64,000 nucleotides of DNA from Leptasterias polaris (lineage: Eukaryota > Echinodermata > Asteroidea > Forcipulatida > Asteriidae): assembly GCA_037783415.1 (NCBI GenBank), contig JAZGTN010000047.1, positions 3,348,001 to 3,412,000 on the forward strand. Reading direction: 5' to 3'. The notes beneath the pieces are model-generated. The model was not told the origin of the DNA and searched no databases. It saw nothing but the letters and a program-made list of their open reading frames with translations. The position numbers and the translations under genes are program-made. Numbering within the stretch: the first letter of the stretch is position 1; every line of letters starts with the position of its first letter. Below, in pieces: positions 55,607 to 64,000 of the stretch.

Positions 55607-56305
55607 ACCTTCCCTGCCACCAGGTCCATTTCCTTTACCGGGCGCGTGTCCCAACCGCTCCCTTCACATGTGCCTGACAACGGGTCCACCAGCTCAAAGG
55701 CGCCGATAATTAGTCTGTGTGCATACACTCAATCATTCGCAAACTATCGTCCACACACAAAAAGTGTACCGATTCACAAAAAAGTCTTTTGCACGCAAAA
55801 AAAACACATAAATATTAAGATCGGTATTGTGGTGGTTGAAAAAATAACAATAGAAGTCATGCGCGTGCCTATAGTTTTTGGTTTTGTTGAGCTAATCAGC
55901 CCACTTGAGTGTGCAAGTGGCTAGCAGTCTAAGTACTGTATCCATTTGATGTTTGCAATTGATGGATTAGACACCAGCAGGGATCCGACATTTAGTGGGA
56001 TTTGGGGATTTGTGGCAAAAAAAAACAAAAAACGGAGAGTTTTGATAACTACAGTGGTGTGTTTCACTCAAATCTTTAAACTGATATAGCATCTGTGCAT
56101 TTATTGAAACTTTGAGCACGACCTGCATGCTAATTAAAGCTCGATCGTTGTGTGGATTGTTGGTTTATTGGCATAAAAGCGTGGATTTGAAAGGCAACAG
56201 TCAAAAGTGGGTTAATTGGCGATTCCATGCTTCATGAACAACATTGGTGTAACTTAATGAAATAAGTGGGCCCATCATTCCATCACTTACTTGCTGGATG
56301 CTGTT
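55607..56305. other. Unique DNA, no gene recognised
   Basis: Nothing was recognised beyond the tail of the poly-C ORF. Confidence 0.5.
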
Positions 56306-57212
<907 letters not shown>

Positions 57213-58861
57213 TTATATGAAGTAAATTTGAAGCAGAACGTTATTTAGTAAGTTTGTCCTTTTTTGTTTCCATCGTCTATCCAATATGGTTTTGGTTAGA
57301 AAAATAGGTTTACATACGCCATCTTTTCTTTGAAAAAAAAGAAATCATAAAATTCCATTTCAAATTGTTATCTTGCTACAAAATAATATAGCTGTCCTTG
57401 AATTGAAATTAGCCTAATGGGTGTCATTGTGATTGTACATAATAAATCAATTAACCTTGTCTAACCTCAATGCAAAAGATTTGCAAACCACACACTAAAC
57501 TTATCACAAGCAAAAGATTTGCAAACCATACACTAAACTTGTCACAAGCAAGGTTAAACGTTTTCCTAAGTTCTTAAGATTTTTCGATTACCCAAAAAGT
57601 AAAAAAAACACAGAGCCGGCTAAATATCCATTTAAGTTCTCGCAACCACGAGATTTAAAAAGAACCGAAAATCCCTTGAGCAGACGACCGCGGATTTGGT
57701 TTTGTTTCGCGCCTTTAAAGAAAAAAAGTGACTCACTTTAAGGTCAACACATTTAAAACCAGGGTCAACTTTTATACGATGGCCTAAGAGATCCAGCTGA
57801 CAGAGATTGTTAGATACCCGCCGATACGTTGATACACCCCCGTCCCATCGCATTAAGAAGTGCTTCTATTTCATTGTAATAGAAAAACACTAAAGAACAA
57901 CCGGGGGGAAAAAAACTCGACCTACAAAACTACCCGCCCCTTTTCTCTTGCATGTCGAAGCCATACTAGTCGAGGGCTGCCCAAATCCCCTTCCCATTAC
58001 GCCAAAGCTCCCCTCGATTTATTTCGGTTGTCTGTAAATGAAAGCCCACGCCATCAGCTATTAACTTTTTCACGGTGAATTAAATTTCATTGGAGGCCGA
58101 AAGATTGTGATTCGGCCGAGATGGAGACCGTGCAGGAACAGACCTTGCACGTAATATTCATCGCGTGTTTGTTTTCTTTGCTTAAATGGGTTCGTCTTTT
58201 CTTTTCTTTCTCCCGCGCTATTTTTCCCCCACATCTTTCCTCCCTGCTGTGTTTTTATCCGGCTGATTGGATGATTCATGAGCTATTTCTTTTTGTAACG
58301 GTTGCCCTCACATAAGAAGTGGTTTGTGAATATCCTTCCTGCCTCCTTTTTTATCTTCAAGTTGTGTTTTCCTTTTCCCATAATTCATTTCCGGTTTTGG
58401 TATTCTAGCTTTTATTGCCGATAGAAAAGGGTTCTGCGGAAAAATAAAAACAGAAAGCGAATTCATTTAATATTTATTTATCTATTTACAAATATTGAGT
58501 TGCTATCCGTACATCTGAACATAGTCATTTAAATTCCATTTAATCTAATTTATGCTTATTCAATATCAAATTACACGACTGTAGTTGAAAGGTCTAATGT
58601 GTTTGCATTGAACGAAAACATCAATTGTATGTCAATCTAAAATAAAAAATGGCTTTTATCTATCCGTAAATACTCAATAGAGAAACAAAACTGTAAAACT
58701 AGATTAGCATCAAAATGAACTCTGGTATTACGTTCAAAAAGTACCTGACGGCTCATAAGATAAAATGTAGGTTAACTGACAAAAACGGAATGGAATGCGG
58801 CCGCACACAATTACTGATTGCGTACCCGTTGCATCAATGCATACAACAGTTAAAAGGTTTT
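57213..58861. other. Unique DNA; 38-bp tandem duplication at 57474-57549
   Basis: AAAAGATTTGCAAACCAYAC and the following 18 bases are repeated with a period of 38 bp (57474, 57512) and two differences. ORFs 57632-57853 (minus), 57860-58078 and 58070-58279 (minus) are unrecognised. A small hairpin GGCCGAA/TTCGGCC lies at about 58096-58118. Confidence 0.5.
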
Positions 58862-59040
58862 GAAATGTACTGGTGTAAACGGTGATGAAATGTTAGTTTT
58901 AAATACGGGAAGAAAACCTCAAACAGCGAGTCATCTGTTCCCAGACAGGGAATGAAAACATATGACTCGGTCCAAGGTGAGATTCGAACCGGGGTCTCCA
59001 GGACCGAGAGACAAGGCAAAACACAACAAAACCGCTGAGG
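58862..59040 (-). mobile_element. tRNA-derived SINE, minus strand (same family as 45826)
   Basis: On the minus strand GGAGACCCCGGTTCGAATCT (B box; complement ends near 58981) is followed by a body ending AGGTTTTCTTCCCGTATTTA AAACT. This is equivalent to the GGGTTTCCTCCCACATCTAA AACTGAAC tail of the block at 45826-46280. Upstream CTCAGCGGTTTTGTTG matches CTCAGTGGTTTCTTTC there. Both minus ORFs (58834-59082, 58931-59119) derive from it. Confidence 0.65.
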
Positions 59041-61104
59041 AATATGTCTTCGACCCTCCATTGATAACAATAATGTTTTCATATCGAATTCCGACTGTCG
59101 AAGTCAGGGCTGCGTTCATCTATTACGAAGGCCAGAAATACGTTTGAGCTTCGGTCATTGGTTACGCCTTGTAAGGTTTTGTTGGAATGATGACGTAGTT
59201 TCTGTTTCACCGTATTACGTAACCGGGTTGCTGGCTTAGTGCTGGTGTCAGATTTTATAAAAATAACGAACTCTTTAATTAACTCTTAATTTTACAAAGA
59301 ATAAAGCGAAAATAACGCTGTATTTTGTTTTGAAAACATGCATTTCTAAAAAGTTTTACCCGGGAAATGATTTTCCATGGCTCACTATGTTCAGGTCAAT
59401 CAATTTTAACGTTACGATTTCGACGATTTTTTTCGTTAGGGTCGCCAAAACGCAACCAGAGCTAAGGAAGGGTTTTGAGATTGTTTTAAATTTCTGTTCA
59501 ATGTTTGAAAGCATCACTTCGTGACGCACCACTTGGTCATTAACCAATCACAGACGATGAAACATCAAAGCGTGATCCACCACCTGGCATCCAACCAATC
59601 AGAATCACCGTTACATACTAACTAAGAGACTTCGTAAAAAAAAACAATCATCCAATCACAGCTTACTATTCATTACATAAACCCTCGCCCCACCTGTCAA
59701 AGGCAAAGGCGACAAAGGGTCACGCTGCACAATGACCGGCAACTGTCAGCGGTATTTTACCGCTGACCCGCTTCCTTTAGTACGGTTGTCATTTCATGCC
59801 ACTTTATCAACACATGCCTTCTCCACCAGTTGTCATCTTCCTCCGTTCATTTCCGACACTTCCGGAAAGGGCAGGTGGAGAATTTGGCGGGAAAAGCCGG
59901 GGATTTTCGTTTTTCATTTTGTGCGGGGTCGTCTGTCGCTAGCGGTCGAAAGCAAGCAGACTAGTTTGCAAAGGGCAGGAAAGGTTAAGAAACCGATGCA
60001 AGCAATTTCAGCAGACTGCTCTTTCGTGACTTTGGAAACTCCAAAAAGTTTAAGCTGAAAAGAAAACAGTCTTAATCGATTATTGTAAATCTGTATAACT
60101 TGGATTGATAAACTAAGCTGTCTAAACTGGTTCAAGTTACGCCAAAATTAATCGTAATTTTATTTTTTCTAAAGTTGTTCTAGTGTTCTATTTATCGAAG
60201 ACAACCTATAGTAAAGTTCAGTTGAAACAAAAAGTACTAACTTCTGTATTTTAAAAGACAAACTGAAAAATAAGCAACGGCAGTCTAAAAATGAGGTTTT
60301 GGTTTGTTCGATATCGTTCTTATTTCCTGTTGAGAATCTTTGTAATGACAATTCTGTGTTTGTTTAGTAAAGTTCAAAGTCAAAAAGGACTCGCCATTAA
60401 TAGCGGTCTCCTGGTAAACTCAAATGTAATGTTTATTTTACCCACAGCATGGCAATATAAAACAGCGGTTTGCTCAGTTGAGTGAAAGTGTTTAAAATGA
60501 AACGTATGGTAATAAGAGGGCTTCTTCGAATAGAGGAGAGCTTTAGCGACCGCTTGCTGGAGATTTAGCGGATTACAATTGCTTCATCTCAGAGTGCGTC
60601 TAAATGAGACCGGAGTAGACCAGTTAAAACCAGCCATCGATCGTGTAAATTGAATCTCTGGCATTTGTGATCCTTCCAACAATTTCGGCGCGCTATTTTT
60701 TTCTTTATTTTCTTGTGTGAGGTGGAATTTTTTCGGGAAATGGGGAATTTAAACCGTCTGCTTCAACCGGCTTTTATTTCGGCTGACTTTTTTCTTCTTT
60801 TTTTTGTCTGTATGGGTCTCTATGAATAGCAAACATGCCCTGATATTTAATAAGTAATTAATATGGAATTGCCCAGGATATCCTAAAAGGCTTCACAATT
60901 TTTACTTGCAGAGTCTCCATGACTGCATACTGGTGAAATAAAGTTTAATGTTCAGAAGTAAACTAGACTCTTAATGGCATGATATCAAATTGGGTGTAAT
61001 AAAGCCCCAACTTGATTCATGACCGATTTTGGTTCTTAATTCTCAGCAAATTTTCTGCAGAAATGTTTTGTTGACGATTCTTGCAAGTATGGGAAGATTA
61101 TGTT
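59041..61104. other. Unique DNA; perfect hairpin at 59745-59767
   Basis: GTCAGCGGTA (59745-59754), loop TTT, then TACCGCTGAC (59758-59767): a perfect 10-bp stem inside the 108-codon ORF 59732-60058, which otherwise lacks any domain. A lone GGGTCGCCAAAACGCA (about 59439-59454) matches the end of the element at 51376-51576. Two repeats of AACCAATCA-type sequence lie at 59540-59605. Confidence 0.5.
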
Positions 61105-61207
61105 GCTCTTTGTTGTTGTTGTTGTTGTTGCTGCTGCTGATGCTGTTGTTGATGTTGTTGATGTTGTTGCCGTTGTTGTTGATGTCGTTGCTGTTGTTGT
61201 TGTTGTT
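61105..61207 (+). repeat. TTG/CTG/ATG triplet repeat (second, shorter locus)
   Basis: About 100 bp of TTG-rich triplets with CTG, ATG and CCG variants, in the same orientation as the large tract at 56306-57212. It makes the poly-leucine core of chance ORF 61029-61370. Confidence 0.95.
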
Positions 61208-61360
61208 TCCTAGAGATAACATTACGAAGAAAATGTTTACTTTTTATTGCCAGCAAAGTATTATATCAGATGTTATAATCAATTCTTACAATTTTCAAGA
61301 GACTGTTCATCCTTCAAAGCCAGGCATTCTATGCCAATCACTGTTTTCACTTTTTTCCAG

Positions 61361-61439
61361 GTCGAGCTAAAGCACTGATGTTTGATTCGATGAAAACACA
61401 ATGAAAGCGGTAATTGTGGTCATCATCCTTAACACACAG
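61361..61439 (+). CDS. Candidate first coding exon encoding the start of a signal peptide
   Basis: ACTGTTTTCACTTTTTTCCA G (AG at 61359-61360) is a strong 3' splice site. 79 bp later AACACACAG|GTAGGG (61439/61440) is a good 5' splice site. From ATG 61401 the frame reads MKAVIVVIILNTQ up to the donor, in phase 0: a positively charged start and a hydrophobic run, as in the first part of a signal peptide or membrane anchor. Two earlier ATGs (61378, 61390) share a frame that stops at 61402 and would form a short upstream ORF. The 13 codons are too few to name a family. The next 60 bp run into a SINE. Confidence 0.33.
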
Positions 61440-61501
61440 GTAGGGATTACAGCATTAACATTGCTTTGGAGCCAGACTATCGTTTTGTTTATCAAATGGT
61501 T

Positions 61502-61717
61502 GGCGTGTTGTGGCCCAGCGGTCAAGACCACTGCACTTAACCTCTTGTGCTTCTGATCGGCACAGTGCGGGTTCGAGTCCCGGTTGTGGCACTTGAGCAG
61601 GACACTTTACCATGATTGCTTTGTCCTTCGGATGAGACATTAAGCAGTAGGTATGTGTACTTGGATTGTTAGTGCACGTAAAAGAAGTGTAGAGGTTAAC
61701 CCCGGTTTTCTGGTTCA
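61502..61717 (+). mobile_element. tRNA-derived SINE with clear A and B boxes, plus strand
   Basis: A box TGGCCCAGCGG (61511-61521) and B box GGTTCGAGTCC (61570-61580), in tRNA-like arrangement. The body follows: CTTGAGCAGGACACTTTACC, TGTCCTTCGGATGAGACATT, then AGTGCACGTAAAAGAAGTG. The same GTGCACGTAAAAGAA body occurs at 15473. It is not a tRNA gene: the acceptor stem does not pair properly and the boxes are followed by the SINE body. ORF 61455-61751 (minus) is a by-product. Confidence 0.8.
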
Positions 61718-62145
61718 GAGTCCCAACAGTTTGGGTGTTGAGTTTACACAACTTTTGTAAGAGTTACATAGGGTCACGCATACTTCATACAAAAAGATGA
61801 AATTTAGTGTAAGTGATTAGCTTATTTCAATGTGCCTTCAAGTTAAAAGTATTTTTTGTTGGCCATTTGTGATTTTGTTTGGCTGTAAGTTGAAATACAT
61901 GTTGACTGAATTCATCAAACTTGGGACAAAACTAGGTGGGTTTTATTTTAAGATTTGGGATAGGAGCAATGGAGAATTTACACAGGTTTTGTAAAAGTTA
62001 CGTGGGATCAGGCACACCACCATAATCAGAGTCCAACAGTTTGTGTGTTGAGTTTACACTGATTTTGTGAGAGTTACGTGGGATCAGGCACACCACCATA
62101 ATTATAGTTTGGGTTTGAGTTTACATAATTCTTGTAGGAGGAATT
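61718..62145 (+). repeat. Degenerate repeats of a 75-80-bp unit after the SINE
   Basis: GAGTCCCAACAGTTTGGGTG, then TTGAGTTTACACAACTTTTG TAAGAGTTACATAGGGTCA at 61718-61780. Related copies lie at about 61974-62026 (partial), 62027-62102 and 62103-62145 (partial), the last ones sharing GTTACGTGGGATCAGGCACA CCACCATAAT. About 190 bp of unrelated sequence separates the first from the rest. Confidence 0.75.
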
Positions 62146-64000
62146 AAGATTGATCATATTTAAGAATTCAGGAGATTAAAGAGCGCGTACAACATAATAA
62201 TTTTTTGGGGAAAAGTCATTTAACCCCTTACAATTCTCGTTTTCATATTTGTCATATTTCCTAGAAATTAGAGCATAAAACTGTAACACTTTTATACTTT
62301 TGTATGTAACATTTAAATAGGAATTCTGATTTATTTTGCCCTCGAGGCAGTAATTATCTGGCAGATTGCTAAACTGTTCAATCCCCAAAACAAATTCTGA
62401 GGAGGATTTGTACAGGTATAGCCTACTCAATTGAAACGAAAATCAATACTTTCAGATTTACGGAAATTTAAGTTTGCAGTTTCTTATTGTCACCGAAAAT
62501 TTACCGTGTGTATTATTGAAATAAACACTATAGAAATGTTATTCTTGCGTAGATTTTCGTCTAGACGTCGGCGTTACCGACTGGAAGAAGTCCACTCGCC
62601 GGGGTCGACTCTACTAAAAGTCCCATCGAATCCTCCACCTCGTTCATCAACTATCTACCGTAGATGACTGGGAAACAATAGAAGCGACTGGTACACACTG
62701 TGCCCACGTGCCGGACCGGCACCCTGGCACGTGTCCCCCGACATACACAAGGAATTCGGGATTGAAATGTATCGGTGATAATGCAACAGCAACGGTACGT
62801 GAAGGGGAACCAACGGTGATTTGTCATACGGGGGAAATTTCGCAAGCTCCCCGTATACACGAAGCAGTGCTTTCGCTACTCGACCCCTAAGGAACACCGC
62901 AGGGGAGGCGTTCAGATCGCAATTGATACCGTCGTTGCGGTGTAATGTCAGGCACAACAAAAACACCGTGGACATCTTGAGATGTGTTATAAGGTTGACA
63001 GAAGGCGTTGGGTGCTGTAGTGCACTTAGACCAGTACAAACAACAGAAACAAAATCAATCAAAGTAGATACGAAACTCCGCTTAATTGTGACAAACTCAA
63101 TCGTGTTTCTGCACCCAGTCAGTCATTCACCCCCTGGTCCAAAATAAATAAATAACCAAATTAAGAATTCGTGCCCGTTTCTTGAGAGTCAAGTATAATT
63201 TGCATTCATGATTAGGCTGGGCATTGGTCTGAGAGTTCGCGCTTTGGGGGTGAAGACACAGTAGCGATAGACGGATGAGGTGATTTACTCAGTATAACGA
63301 AACCATTTCTTATGGATTTTCGCAAGCAGATGTGAGGATAATTCCCCTAGCTCAAGTCTTTGCGTAAAACCAGGCAGGTGACTGGCACGGGATTGGGTGA
63401 GCGATGTCCGGTGCTGAGGGTCGCGACTTATAAGGCCGAGAAGCTTGAACGAATGTACCCGGGGCCCGATGCCAAGGAGAGCAAAGACGGAACGATGACC
63501 GCTATCTGGTAATCTCTGGATAGGGACGGGGGACTTCAAAGATGTTTCTTTCCGATAGATTAAAAGCCGATGAGTGAAACAGTCTTCAGTTTTTTAAACA
63601 TGACATCAAAGAAGTGTTGCCATTGGCGACAGTTTTATATATTCGCGCTGTGAAGTTTCACCCAAAAAAAGGGAGGTTTATTAAGTATGGAATTAGTGGC
63701 TTAATATTGGTTAAACAACTACTGTTTTTTAAGTTTCTTGATAACATATTCCTGGTAGAGGTTCTCGTTGTTTATTTCATTTCATGCATTTGTACTCGAG
63801 TGATTTTGCCTCTAATTCATTTTATTTTCATTTTGACGCGTGCGAACTTATGTCTATTAAGTTTAACTTATAAGTCGGTCTTTTTAGCCCTGTGAATTCG
63901 GCATTTTATTTAACAGAGTATAAGCGAGAGATTTCTACAAGGTGGTTATTTTCGTTTTCGTTTGCGACAAGCTACTCTCCAAAATGAAAAAAACAAAATC
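62146..64000. other. Unique DNA, GC-richer 62560-63060 and 63230-63540, no gene recognised
   Basis: ORFs overlap on both strands (62431-62667, 62655-63062 minus, 62821-63147, 63285-63539 minus, 63614-63895) without recognisable domains; the first three lie in a CpG-containing region. A hairpin GTGCCGG-A-CCGGCAC (62708-62722) lies between two CACGTG E-boxes (62705-62710 and 62728-62733). Confidence 0.45.

Noticed and set aside
55484..55924. 146-codon proline-containing ORF
   Set aside because: Its only feature is the run of prolines from 21 C. No splice, domain or compositional support.
59732..60058. 108-codon ORF
   Set aside because: It begins in a perfect hairpin and has no recognisable domain or splice edges.
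61502..61590. Functional tRNA gene
   Set aside because: A and B boxes are present, but the acceptor stem does not pair properly and a SINE body follows directly. The same applies to the tRNA-like heads at 15738-16040, 6838-7115 and 45826.
62655..63062. 135-codon minus-strand ORF
   Set aside because: It overlaps a 108-codon plus-strand ORF in a GC-richer patch. Neither shows a domain, and double openness is a composition effect.

Overview
The window reads as nuclear DNA of a marine deuterostome, most likely an echinoderm and probably a sea star. There is no operon-like packing, no ribosome-binding-site/ORF structure and no long conserved reading frame. The sequence is AT-rich and full of short inverted-repeat DNA elements, tRNA-derived SINEs, decayed LINE 3' ends, long homopolymers and microsatellites. 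Several families (the 'TTAAAGGCACTGGACACG' palindromic element, the 'GGGCTCGATTTCACAAA' and 'GGGCCCAATTTCATAGAG' elements, the SINE with the 'GTGCACGTAAAAGAACC' body) look to me like repeats common in sea star and sea urchin assemblies. That assignment is from memory and was not searched.

No complete gene can be supported. Nearly all 60-140 codon ORFs are chance or sit inside repeats. The best gene evidence is a handful of short plus-strand segments with splice-like edges: 7908-7975, 24119-24230, 34120-34217, 50782-50880 and 61361-61439. The window is probably intergenic and/or intronic.

Layout. 0-9 kb: mostly unique DNA with a CCAAT/E-box cluster (668-754), two DNA elements inserted side by side at adjacent TA sites (3782-4170), a SINE (about 6838-7115) and a candidate first exon (7908-7975). 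9-13.3 kb: a dense transposon nest, including a 32-bp perfect palindrome (9515-9546), a 222-bp MITE with a second copy at 43.9 kb, and a 215-bp element whose core carries palindromes spaced exactly 25 bp apart. 14.2-15.2 kb: a minisatellite of exactly 16 copies of a 62-bp unit with no divergence seen. 15.4-16.1 kb: two SINEs in opposite orientation. 17.9-23.3 kb: MITEs, short tandem repeats, a GC-rich island (about 19230-19560) and related inverted-repeat elements. 24-33.4 kb: unique DNA with scattered elements and an ACGG-rich block. 33.8-43.9 kb: the quietest part, with one MITE (37187-37597), a pre-miRNA-like hairpin (38141-38216), a LINE end and no convincing ORF. 43.9-47.3 kb: the second 222-bp MITE and a duplicated 440-455-bp block flanking a LINE 3' end. 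47.3-56 kb: mostly unique DNA with one coding-like short exon. 56.3-57.2 kb: a 0.9-kb TTG/CTG/ATG triplet tract. 57-64 kb: unique DNA, a minus-strand SINE, a candidate signal-peptide exon and a SINE with tail repeats.

No gene cooperation can be described. What interacts here is the repeats: nested insertions, repeated use of TA targets with the end 'GATAG' or 'GATGG', and shared tails. All family names above superfamily level are inference.
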